From: Gammaproteobacteria bacterium
Lineage (GTDB): Bacteria; Pseudomonadota; Gammaproteobacteria; Ga0077536
Direction: 5' to 3'
DNA length: 64,000 nt
Assembly (NCBI GenBank): GCA_024234975.1
Contig: JACKNH010000005.1
Location: 1 to 64,000, forward strand
The position numbers were made by a program, and so were the translations under genes. The number at the start of each line of letters is the position of its first letter. Position 1 is the first letter of the stretch. Of this stretch, positions 8,452-15,967 are shown in pieces. The notes beneath the pieces are model-generated. The model was not told where the DNA came from and did not search any database. It worked only from the letters and a program-made list of their open reading frames with translations.

Positions 8452-9482
8452 GAGCGCTGCTGCTCATGGTGTTGCTGGCATTGATGGCTTGTGGAGCGCC
8501 GCAAGACGATGCCGTGGTCGAACTCGTTTACGCGACACCATACTCACCGAATCACCCGTTCAGCCTTGCCGATCAGCAGTGGATGAAATTCGTGCATGAT
8601 CGCTCTGGCGGCACGCTGCGCATCAAGCCCAACTGGTCGGGGGCGTTGCTGTCGTCCGAACATTCCATGGTGGAACTGCGGCACGGTGTCGCCGACATCG
8701 GGCTGATTACACCGATTTACGTCAAGGGCGGCGCGCATCTCATCCGCCTGCAATCGGGCTTTTACAGTGGCACGACGTCGTTTGAACAGCAGGTGGCGTT
8801 GTATCGCTGTATGGCCGCAAGCAGCCCGCAATTCGCGCACGAGTTGCAAGGTCTTAAGATACTCGCGATTCAGGGTGGCCCCCTGCCTGGTATCGTCACC
8901 ACGCATAAACCGTTGCACTCGCTGGATGACATCCAGGGCATGCGGATCCGCGCGCCAACCGAACTTCTGAACGTATTGAAGCGACTGGGCGCGGACCCGG
9001 TCAACATGCCGATGGGCGAGGTCTATTCCGCGCTTGCCAAAGGCGTACTCGACGGTGTCATTGCGCCGATGGATACCTTCCGCTCGCTGCACTTTGCCGA
9101 AGTGACGCATTACTACGCCGGCCTCATCGTCCCCCGCGGCGCCTATCCTGCACGCGCCATGAGTGAGCAGCGCTGGTCGCTGTTGAGTCCCGAACACCGC
9201 GCTGTGCTGGAAGAAGGCATCGCGGTCTGGGAAGCGGCCCTGGCCAGGCAGACTGAAATTGCGTTGGTCGCCGGCGAGCAGGCAGCGGAAGCAGCGAAGA
9301 TCGAATTCACCGCGCTGCCCGCGGCTGACCAGACACGCTTCGACGATTTGTATCTCGAACTGGCTCGCGGCAATGCCAGCTCGCTTTCGCGTTACGGCAT
9401 CGATGGGCTTGCCGTATTTTCTGTCGCCCGTGCCAGCGTCCAGCCGGACGGCACGGTGTCCTGCAGGGGAGGTAGTCACTGA
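8448..9482 (+). CDS. TRAP transporter solute-binding lipoprotein (DctP family)
   Basis: This is the periplasmic receptor for the TRAP permeases at 2192-3963, 344 aa from a GTG start that overlaps the upstream stop (GTGA). The N-terminus MRALLLMVLLALMACGAP has a lipobox (LMA|C, Cys at residue 15). It should therefore be a lipoprotein, whereas most DctP proteins are soluble. Family motifs are LVYATPYSPNHPF near the start, the GMRIRAP segment with the Arg that grips carboxylates, and VYSALAKGVLDGVIAP. The ligand is expected to be an organic acid. An alternative start at the ATG at 8466 would keep the lipobox. The next gene begins immediately after its TGA. Confidence 0.9.
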   Translation: MRALLLMVLLALMACGAPQDDAVVELVYATPYSPNHPFSLADQQWMKFVHDRSGGTLRIKPNWSGALLSSEHSMVELRHGVADIGLITPIYVKGGAHLIRLQSGFYSGTTSFEQQVALYRCMAASSPQFAHELQGLKILAIQGGPLPGIVTTHKPLHSLDDIQGMRIRAPTELLNVLKRLGADPVNMPMGEVYSALAKGVLDGVIAPMDTFRSLHFAEVTHYYAGLIVPRGAYPARAMSEQRWSLLSPEHRAVLEEGIAVWEAALARQTEIALVAGEQAAEAAKIEFTALPAADQTRFDDLYLELARGNASSLSRYGIDGLAVFSVARASVQPDGTVSCRGGSH

Positions 9483-10685
9483 ATGCAACCATTGTCCGGA
9501 ATCCGCGTCGCCGATTTCAGCCATGTCATGGCGGGCCCTTATGCCTCGCACCTGCTGCGGCTGCTGGGCGCGGAAGTCATCAAGATTGAACCACACGGCC
9601 GCGGCGATGCCATGCGCACCTACGGCGCCGACCGCCGCTACGATGGCATGGCGCCCGCCTTCATCGCGGTCAATGCAGGGAAGAAATCAATCGCACTCGA
9701 TTTGAAGAATCCTGCGCAGCTGGAAGTCGCACGCAGGATCGTCGCGCGTAGTGATGTCATGCTGGAAAACTTCCGGCCCGGTGTCGTCGATCGGCTGGGG
9801 TTGGGGTATCAGGCGGTCCGCGAACTCAACGAAAACATCATCTACTGCTCGGTCTCGGGTTACGGGCAATCCGGTCCGCTGCGCGACTGGCCGGCGATCG
9901 ACAACATCGTGCAAGCGACCTGCGGCATGATGAGTCTGGGTGGTGATCCTGGCGACCCGCCAATGCGCGTCGGTTTTCCTGTCGTGGATACGCTCACCGG
10001 CCAGACGGCTGCGTTCGCCATCCTCGCGGCATTGCTACGACGGCAACGCGGCGGCGGTGGCGAGTACATCGACGTGGCGATGTTCGATGCCAGCATTGCA
10101 TTCATGACCTCCGCGGTGGTGCCGTTCCTGGTCACCGGCAAGGCGCTCGCGCGTACCGGTAACATCGGCTATAGCGGCCAACCGACCTCAGCGATGTTCA
10201 TTGCGCGTGATGGACGGACGGTTTCCCTCGGTGTGGTGCAACAACATCAATTCGTCGCCCTCGCGCGCATGCTGGAACGTACGGACTGGCTGGAAGACCC
10301 GCGTTTCTGCGATCCCGAACAGCGGCGCGCCAATGCGCAGGAGATGCATCGCGAGGTCAGCGTTGAACTTGCCAAACGTGATGGTGCGGATTGGGAAAAG
10401 CGGATGAGTGATGCCGGCATTCCTTGTGGCATGGTGCGTGAAGTCAGTGAAGCGGCGTCGATGCCGCACCTGCTCGAGCGTAATGCGGTGTTGCCGTTGA
10501 CCGTGCCCGGGCTGCCTGATACTGAAAATGTACACATCGCCAACGCGGGGTTCCTGATGTCGCAGGACGGGCCGTCCGTTGATGAGCCGCCACCGCGTCT
10601 GGGCCAGCATACGCAGGAGATTCTCGAGTCATTGGGTTATCGGCAGGCGGAAATAGCAGCGCTGGATATCGTGCTCGATGCCTGA
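9483..10685 (+). CDS. CaiB/BaiF (class III) CoA-transferase
   Basis: This is a complete single-domain class III CoA-transferase of 400 aa. It has GIRVADFSHVMAGPYAS, LLGAEVIKIE, NAGKKSIALDLKN and VMLENFRPGVVDRLGLG. Asp169 in FPVVDTLTGQ is at the position of the catalytic Asp169 of Oxalobacter formyl-CoA transferase. It would swap CoA between a donor thioester and a free acid. Its ATG abuts the TGA of the TRAP receptor gene, so it closes the coupled operon. With the fused transferase upstream the operon has three transferase domains, possibly one for activating the imported acid and one for recycling CoA from the product. Confidence 0.93.
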   Translation: MQPLSGIRVADFSHVMAGPYASHLLRLLGAEVIKIEPHGRGDAMRTYGADRRYDGMAPAFIAVNAGKKSIALDLKNPAQLEVARRIVARSDVMLENFRPGVVDRLGLGYQAVRELNENIIYCSVSGYGQSGPLRDWPAIDNIVQATCGMMSLGGDPGDPPMRVGFPVVDTLTGQTAAFAILAALLRRQRGGGGEYIDVAMFDASIAFMTSAVVPFLVTGKALARTGNIGYSGQPTSAMFIARDGRTVSLGVVQQHQFVALARMLERTDWLEDPRFCDPEQRRANAQEMHREVSVELAKRDGADWEKRMSDAGIPCGMVREVSEAASMPHLLERNAVLPLTVPGLPDTENVHIANAGFLMSQDGPSVDEPPPRLGQHTQEILESLGYRQAEIAALDIVLDA

Positions 10686-10789
10686 AGCGGTAGCATCGCT
10701 CATGGCATCCGGTCATGCCCGGCCGGCGCGTACTCATGGCATCATGGCCGAGTATTTGAAGCCGAAGCAATTCAACGAGGACACCCGTC

Positions 10790-12250
10790 GTGACACAACC
10801 GTTTCCGAGCAATAACGAATACTCCGGATTCAACGCGCCGATGCGGGTTGAGTGCGATATCGGTGATCTGGTGGTTGAAGGTGCACTGCCAAAGGATATC
10901 AACGGCACCTGGTTCCGTTTGACGCCTGATCCCTACTACCCGCCGAAATTCGATCACGACAACTTCTTTGCTTCCGACGGCATGCTCAGCATGTTCCGCT
11001 TCCACGATGGCAAGGTCGACTACAAGACCCGCTATGTCATGACTGACAGGTTGAAGGCGGAACGCGCCGCCGGCCGTGCGCTGTTCGGCATTTACCGGAA
11101 TCCATATACCGATGACTCCAGCGTCAAAGACGTGCCGCGCGGCGTTGCCAACACCACACCGGTGTGGCATGCGGACAGGTTACTGATGCTGAAAGAGGAC
11201 AGCCTGCCGATGGCCATGGACCCGGCGACGCTGGCCACCCTGGGTTGGTGGAATTTCGACGGCAGGATCAGGAGCGAGACTGTCACTGCGCACCCGCGTA
11301 TCGATTTTGATACGGGGGAGATGTTTCTGAATGGCTACGAAGCCGGCGGTCTGGCCACGCGTGACATATCGCTGATGGTAGTGAACAAGGATGGCCGACT
11401 GGTACGTGAGGAATGGTTCGAAGCACCTTATGTCTCGATGATGCATGACTTCGTCGTCACCAAGGAACATATCGTGTTTCCATTGTTTCCGACCACGGCC
11501 GATCTCGATCGCATCAAGGGTGGCGGTCCGCATTGGGTGTACGAGCCGGACAAACCGACCTGGGTCGGTATCATGCCGCGCGACGGTTCGGTCAAGGATC
11601 TGCGCTGGTTCCAGGGGCCGGGCGTTTCCGCGTACCACTTCATGAATGGTTATACCGAAGGCAGCAAGGTCTATTTTGATTTCTCCTATACCGGTGGCCA
11701 CCAGTTCCCGTTCGTGCGCGATGATTCGGGGCAAGTGTTCGAGCCACAGAAGATGATGTGCCCGTATGTGCGCTGGGAGTTTGATCTGGCCAAACCGGGC
11801 GACCAGTGGGTTGAGCACGTGTTGTGCCCGGCGGTCGGCGATTTCCCGCGCATTGCCGATCGCGACCATATGAAGGACTACGACGTTGGCTATTACGTCA
11901 ACTATCAACCGCAGAACGGCCCACCGTTGATGACCGGCATCGCGCATATGGGGTTCAACACAGTGACCCGGCTGGAAGTGAAGTCCGGTCGCGCCACGCA
12001 CTTCAGCCTGGGGCCAGGCACCACGGTCGCCGAACCGGTACATGTGCCATCAAGGATTTCCGGTCACGAAGGCTACCTGCTGGTGGCCACCGAATTGCAC
12101 GACCAGTGGTTATCGGATGTCGTGGTCCTCGAGGCCGCGCATATCGAAAAAGGGCCGATTGCACGGATCAAGCTGCCGCTGCGTATGCGGCACCAGTTGC
12201 ATGGCAGCTGGGTGAATGCGGAGGATCTGCCGCCGGCCGCGCGCGGTTGA
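10790..12250 (+). CDS. Carotenoid oxygenase family protein (stilbene/lignostilbene dioxygenase type)
   Basis: This 486-aa non-heme iron dioxygenase of the seven-bladed propeller family cleaves conjugated double bonds in carotenoids, stilbenes or vinyl phenols. All four iron-binding histidines can be placed: H168 (TAHPRID), H219 (MMHDFVV), H283 (AYHFMNGY) and H471 (HQLHGSW). The segments NGTWFRLTPDP and FHDGKVDYKTRYVMTD are typical. There is no signal peptide, so it is cytoplasmic. A GAGG ribosome site lies 9 bp before the GTG start. It follows the CoA operon after 104 bp on the same strand, so it may make the aromatic acid that the operon handles, or be separate. Confidence 0.92.
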   Translation: MTQPFPSNNEYSGFNAPMRVECDIGDLVVEGALPKDINGTWFRLTPDPYYPPKFDHDNFFASDGMLSMFRFHDGKVDYKTRYVMTDRLKAERAAGRALFGIYRNPYTDDSSVKDVPRGVANTTPVWHADRLLMLKEDSLPMAMDPATLATLGWWNFDGRIRSETVTAHPRIDFDTGEMFLNGYEAGGLATRDISLMVVNKDGRLVREEWFEAPYVSMMHDFVVTKEHIVFPLFPTTADLDRIKGGGPHWVYEPDKPTWVGIMPRDGSVKDLRWFQGPGVSAYHFMNGYTEGSKVYFDFSYTGGHQFPFVRDDSGQVFEPQKMMCPYVRWEFDLAKPGDQWVEHVLCPAVGDFPRIADRDHMKDYDVGYYVNYQPQNGPPLMTGIAHMGFNTVTRLEVKSGRATHFSLGPGTTVAEPVHVPSRISGHEGYLLVATELHDQWLSDVVVLEAAHIEKGPIARIKLPLRMRHQLHGSWVNAEDLPPAARG

Positions 12251-12261
12251 CGGCACTGAAA

Positions 12262-12292
12262 AACCGCGGTGGGCGCAGGGCCGGCCGCGGTT
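12262..12292. terminator. Hairpin between convergent genes
   Basis: An 8-bp perfect stem (AACCGCGG at 12262-12269, CCGCGGTT at 12285-12292) with a 15-base GC-rich loop lies between the ends of the oxygenase gene and the HDOD gene. There is no T-tract on either side. Confidence 0.35.
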
Positions 12293-12318
12293 CGAGATTT
12301 GGTCCAATACCAGTTCGA

Positions 12319-13179
12319 TCAGCCGAGCGCGTGGCGCAGGCTGGCGATCTGCTCTTCGAATTCGATCAGCAATTCCATCAGGTCGTGGGCCGAAACGCCC
12401 AGCTTGACCGCGGCCGGCACGTCATCGAGTTGCAGTTCGCCGTCCTCTCCCGCTGTCAGGAAGTGCGCCAGCATGAATGACAGGATCAGAACGTCGGTGA
12501 AGTCCGCGCCGTCTTCATGAACCCTGTCGGTCTGCTCGAAATTGGCGACCGCGTAGGACATGTTGTCCGGGAAGTTCCAGGTCTGCAGAATCGCGCTGCC
12601 AATGCCGGCATGCCATTCCTGCAGGATCCCTTCCATCGCACCGGGATCGCTGAATAACTCGGGGTGATTCTGCGCCTGGCCCAATATGTACAGTTTGCCG
12701 ATGCCGTGCATCAGGCCGACCATCAGGGCCTGGTCGCGATTCAATTTTGTATATTTCTTTGCCAGCACGTAGCACAGGGCGGCGACCTGGGTGCTGGTGT
12801 GCCACAAATCGTCCAGCAGCACCTGGGATACATCCAGCGTCTGCGATTCGCGCATCTGCTTCATTGCATACGACATCGCGGCGCTCTGCACCATCTGCCG
12901 GCCCATGCGATTGACGACGGTATTCAAATCAGTGATCTGATTCGCCCCGCCCATGGCGGCCGAGTTGGCGATCTGAATAAGGCGTGCCGACAGTGCGGGC
13001 TCGACCGATAGCAGCTGGACGATTTGCGCGGTGGTCGAATTTTCATCCTCCAGCACCTGGCGCAATCTGAGCACGGCCTTGGGGAATGAAGGGAGTTCAA
13101 TCGAACCGGCCGACAGGTTTGACGCCAGTGACTGAACGAACGAGAAGTGCAAATCCTGCGCTTGTTGTTGGGGTATCAC
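12319..13179 (-). CDS. HDOD domain-containing signalling protein
   Basis: This protein of 286 aa has an HDOD fold over residues about 20-220 (IELPSFPKAVLRLRQVL, then SVEPALSARLIQIANSA, LMHGIGKLYIL and AGIGSAILQTWNFP). HDOD proteins are phosphohydrolase-like but usually lack activity; they regulate motility, stress or c-di-GMP responses. There is no attached receiver or GGDEF domain. The frame is open 57 codons further upstream. I choose the GTG at 13179 because AGGA sits 8 bp before it and the upstream codons read as low-complexity non-protein. A 350-bp intergenic stretch precedes it. Confidence 0.85.
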   Translation of the reverse strand: MIPQQQAQDLHFSFVQSLASNLSAGSIELPSFPKAVLRLRQVLEDENSTTAQIVQLLSVEPALSARLIQIANSAAMGGANQITDLNTVVNRMGRQMVQSAAMSYAMKQMRESQTLDVSQVLLDDLWHTSTQVAALCYVLAKKYTKLNRDQALMVGLMHGIGKLYILGQAQNHPELFSDPGAMEGILQEWHAGIGSAILQTWNFPDNMSYAVANFEQTDRVHEDGADFTDVLILSFMLAHFLTAGEDGELQLDDVPAAVKLGVSAHDLMELLIEFEEQIASLRHALG

Positions 13180-13530
13180 GAGTCGCGTCCTGATGGTTGT
13201 TGTAAGTATCAGCAGGGATTGAGAAATCCAACGTTTGTATCGGCAACCCGCCGATTTCCTTTGATGGCGCCGGGACGGATTCCAGGCTACTGATAAAGAA
13301 AGAAAAACGACGCTACAGCAGTACGTTGTCCCGGCTCGCTGCCATACCATCGTGACCTGGACTGGTTGTCTTGGCGAAATCGTGGCTGAAATCCATCACC
13401 GTCGCCTTTCGTCTTAGTTGATCGTGTACAGGTTTGCCGGTGATGGCGCGACGCAGGGCTGGCCAGGTGGAATAAGTTGATCGATGATCGCCGAAGCCAT
13501 CTCAAACCAGATTCAAACAGGTGAAAAGTA
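13180..13530. other. Intergenic region with inverted repeats, no gene
   Basis: This 351-bp gap lies between the divergent HDOD (minus) and small secreted protein (plus) genes. I see no credible coding frame. It holds a 9-bp perfect inverted repeat, CCATCACCG (13393-13401) and CGGTGATGG (13438-13446), and a small hairpin (13239-13255, 6-bp stem). Both would be transcribed in the leader of the HDOD gene if its promoter lies upstream. An AGGTGAA ribosome site precedes the plus-strand gene. Confidence 0.6.
13393..13446 (-). repeat. 9-bp inverted repeat enclosing a conserved-looking loop (possible leader structure)
   Basis: The arms at 13393-13401 and 13438-13446 are perfect complements 36 bp apart. 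On the minus strand the enclosed bases begin GCAAACC and end GACGAAAGGCGA, faintly like parts of the c-di-GMP-I aptamer core. The internal stems of that aptamer cannot be drawn, so I leave it as an unassigned structure. Confidence 0.35.
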
Positions 13531-13887
13531 ATGTTACGGATTAAAACCTCTGTACTGCTGGGGCCGCTGCTGGGAGCGTTCGCATTTGCCGTGCAAGCCG
13601 CTGAAGAAGACCACGCTCACGAATTCACTGCCGAGGTGAATGCCTTCCACCAGGTGATGGCGCCGCTGTGGCATGCGCCAAAGGATGCCGAACGAATGGC
13701 CGGTACCTGTGCAACACTGCCACAGATGAATGCCTTGGCAGATCGTATCAAGGCAGCCAACGTCGGTTTGCTGAAGGATGCGCTGAAAGGCATGGAGCAG
13801 CCGTGTGGCAGCGGCAACGAACGCGCGTTTGAAGCAGCATTTGAACAATTGCACGACGCCTTTCACGCGGTGTCCGAACACCCGTGA
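13531..13887 (+). CDS. Small secreted helical protein, function unknown
   Basis: This protein of 118 aa has a signal peptide (residues 1-23, cleavage after VQA). The mature part is predicted helical, with two cysteines (one in GTCATLPQM, one in QPCGSGN) that could form a disulfide, and histidines near the start (EEDHAHEF). There is no CxxCH, so it is not a cytochrome c prime despite the size and periplasmic location. I do not recognise a family. AGGTGAA lies 6 bp before the ATG. It converges on the MATE gene across a strong hairpin. Confidence 0.75.
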   Translation: MLRIKTSVLLGPLLGAFAFAVQAAEEDHAHEFTAEVNAFHQVMAPLWHAPKDAERMAGTCATLPQMNALADRIKAANVGLLKDALKGMEQPCGSGNERAFEAAFEQLHDAFHAVSEHP

Positions 13888-13899
13888 CCGCAGGTTTCA

Positions 13900-13930
13900 C
13901 CCGCCGGGCCGGCCCAACTGGCCCGGCGGG
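13900..13930. terminator. Strong bidirectional hairpin terminator
   Basis: An 11-bp perfect GC stem (13900-13910 with 13920-13930) and a 9-base loop lie between convergent genes. The T-run after it is short (TT), so termination would depend on the stem. Confidence 0.6.
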
Positions 13931-13938
13931 TTGGATAA

Positions 13939-15270
13939 TCACAGCATTTCGCGTTGCAGCCGTTGCAGCAGGACGTAACTCACCAACGCCTGGACCACGA
14001 CGGCGAGCACCGACACGTACCACACGTGCGTAATCACGTAGTCCGGACGGCTGGCGACGACCATCGCAAGTACCACGAATATCACCAATCGAATGGCAGA
14101 GCTGAGCAGGGCCGGACGCGTATTGCCCAGACCCTGAAACATACCTGAACAACTGAACACCACGGCCTGCGCGACGAAGTTCAACGACACGATGCGCAGG
14201 AAGCCGGCGCCGTAGGCGATTGCCGCTGCCTCGTCGGTAAAAAATGCCACCAACGGTTCGGGCCGGATTTGAAAGCCCAGCGTTACCACCAGCATCACTG
14301 CACAGCTCAGCAACATTCCCTTGGAACCGGTTTCACGAACCCGTTGCTTCATTCCGGCGCCGAAGTTCTGCCCGGCGATGGGCCCGATCGCGAATGCAAT
14401 CGCCATCGTCGGCATGAAGATCGATTGCATGATGCGGCCACCGATACTGAAGCCGGCTTGCGCGCTGGCGCCGAAATTCTGGATAACCGCGTAAACGACG
14501 CCGAAATAGACAAACATCAGCAGCATCTCGCCACCGGCAGGCAGGCCGATGCGCAACATCGCCCGCCAGGTCGGGAGGTCCGGCTGCCACATGGCCGAAT
14601 CGAAACGCACGTATTTTTCATACTTGTGGAAGTAGTAGCCGAGCATCAGTACGCCCACTGTCAGTGAAACCGTGCTGGCGAGACCGGCGCCGAATACGCC
14701 CAACGCGGGTACCGGGCCGACACCGACGATCAGGACTGGCGCCAGCACCGTGTTCAGAATGACCGTGACAACTTGAACCAGCATTGCCGGCTTGACGATG
14801 CCCGTGCCTCGCAACGCCGATGCCATGGCCATCATTGCGAACTGCAACGCCATGCCCGGAATGAATGCCTGCAGAAAGCTGACGCCCTGGTCCACGGTCT
14901 GCGCATCGGCTGCGATGTACTGCATGTAGTAGCGACTGAGACTGTAGCCGCCCGCCAGCGTGACCAGCGCACACAAGGCGCCCAACACCAGCGACTGGTT
15001 GAACACCAGGTTGGCGCTGGTCTGATCCTTGCGGCCCACCGCCTGGGAGATCAGCGCCACCGAGCTGACGCCCAGGACCTGGGTCAGGGCGATGATGGCG
15101 AATACAACCGTGCCGGCAGCGCCGACACCGGCGACGGCTGCATCGCCGAGCCGCGCCACGAAGTAGAGATCCACCAACAGGTAGATTGTCTGGAACACCA
15201 TGCCGGCGGCCACGGGCGCCGCCATTGCAATGATGTTGCCGGTGACTGAACCCTGGGTCAGGTCTTTCAT
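13939..15270 (-). CDS. MATE family efflux transporter
   Basis: This 443-aa polytopic membrane protein has the two-fold pseudo-repeat of MATE/NorM exporters: about 12 hydrophobic segments in two similar halves. The N-terminus, MKDLTQGSVTGNIIAMAAP, is the DinF/NorM-type start. Family residues include the Q in LYFVARLGDAAVAGVG...LTQVLG and the GxG-rich RIGLPAGGEM in the second half. It would export cationic or aromatic compounds using a sodium or proton gradient. The excisionase-like DNA-binding gene lies upstream on the same strand, 64 bp away, and the two may be co-transcribed. Confidence 0.93.
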   Translation of the reverse strand: MKDLTQGSVTGNIIAMAAPVAAGMVFQTIYLLVDLYFVARLGDAAVAGVGAAGTVVFAIIALTQVLGVSSVALISQAVGRKDQTSANLVFNQSLVLGALCALVTLAGGYSLSRYYMQYIAADAQTVDQGVSFLQAFIPGMALQFAMMAMASALRGTGIVKPAMLVQVVTVILNTVLAPVLIVGVGPVPALGVFGAGLASTVSLTVGVLMLGYYFHKYEKYVRFDSAMWQPDLPTWRAMLRIGLPAGGEMLLMFVYFGVVYAVIQNFGASAQAGFSIGGRIMQSIFMPTMAIAFAIGPIAGQNFGAGMKQRVRETGSKGMLLSCAVMLVVTLGFQIRPEPLVAFFTDEAAAIAYGAGFLRIVSLNFVAQAVVFSCSGMFQGLGNTRPALLSSAIRLVIFVVLAMVVASRPDYVITHVWYVSVLAVVVQALVSYVLLQRLQREML

Positions 15271-15334
15271 TGTTCTTGATTCCCGTGGCAGTACTTCATC
15301 GTGGATTGGAGAGTGCTGTGCGCGCGAGCGACGC

Positions 15335-15769
15335 TCATTGTGCCGCGAGCGTGGCGATCATCGACAGCAGGCCCGCGGTGCTTGCGGCGCCGCCGGAGAT
15401 CACGACCTTCAAGCGGTCGACGTCGGGTTGGTAGCGCGTTTCCACCCGCAGGTGATTGCCGTTGTCATCCCTGCCGCGCGTCGTCGACGTCAACATCGTG
15501 GTCATGCGGTCAACCGTGGCCCGCGGGACGCCGTCGATCTGGACCACCGTGGTGACGTCCACGCGCGCGCCGGCCATCGGCGGCACTGAGGTCTGTGTGT
15601 CCGATTCGCCGCCGCCGGTGAACGCCATCAGGTCCTTGTGGGCAATCCGGTAGCGCTTGCCGAACGGCGTACTTTTCAATCGCCCGGCCAGTACATGATT
15701 GCGCACGGTCTTTACATGCAGACCCAGCAGTTCGGCGACTTCATTCGCTGTGTAGAATTCCTTATACAT
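15335..15769 (-). CDS. Excisionase/MerR-type helix-turn-helix DNA-binding protein
   Basis: This protein of 144 aa has an N-terminal excisionase-family helix-turn-helix (residues 4-52: YTANEVAELLGLHVKTVRNH then GRLKSTPFGKRYRI with the wing). The C-terminal 85 residues contain VDVTTVVQIDG and an alpha/beta-looking tail that I cannot assign. No recombinase or phage gene is near, so this is a regulator rather than a true excisionase. Start at the ATG at 15769; the frame is open upstream but that part is antisense to the next gene. Its probable promoter is flanked by an inverted repeat (15758-15812), which suggests autoregulation. It precedes the MATE exporter and may control it. Confidence 0.8.
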   Translation of the reverse strand: MYKEFYTANEVAELLGLHVKTVRNHVLAGRLKSTPFGKRYRIAHKDLMAFTGGGESDTQTSVPPMAGARVDVTTVVQIDGVPRATVDRMTTMLTSTTRGRDDNGNHLRVETRYQPDVDRLKVVISGGAASTAGLLSMIATLAAQ

Positions 15770-15812
15770 CCCGAAAGTCACTAATATAGAATCGAAACGG
15801 AGTATAAAGGAA
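15758..15812 (-). promoter_or_regulatory. Inverted repeat flanking the presumed promoter of the HTH gene
   Basis: TTCCTTATACATCC (15758-15771) and GGAGTATAAAGGAA (15799-15812) form an imperfect dyad. The right arm reads TTCCTTTATACTCC on the minus strand. An AT-rich stretch with TATATT lies between and could be the -10 box. The left arm overlaps the start codon at 15767-15769, so binding there would block expression. Confidence 0.45.
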
Positions 15813-15967
15813 TAAAACGGTATGAAAAAGGGGTGGGAGGGATGGATTGCTTCGGAATCTCGAGGGCTGCGATAGCGGTTCAACCCGCTATGGCGGCGCT
15901 GGGCGCTGCCCGATGCCTGTGCTAAAACAGCGCCCTGCCCATCTGCCAGAGAACTTGTTGAGCCGCC

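Noticed and set aside
13393..13446. c-di-GMP-I (GEMM) riboswitch upstream of the HDOD gene
   Set aside because: Only GGCAAACC and GACGAAAGGC-like pieces are present; the two inner hairpins and the distal helix of the aptamer cannot be drawn.
13531..13887. Cytochrome c prime or cytochrome b562-like protein
   Set aside because: Size and helical content fit, but there is no CxxCH and no convincing Met/His ligand pair.
15335..15769. Integrated element or prophage implied by an excisionase-like gene
   Set aside because: No integrase, phage structural gene, tRNA or att-like repeat is nearby; the HTH type also occurs in ordinary regulators.
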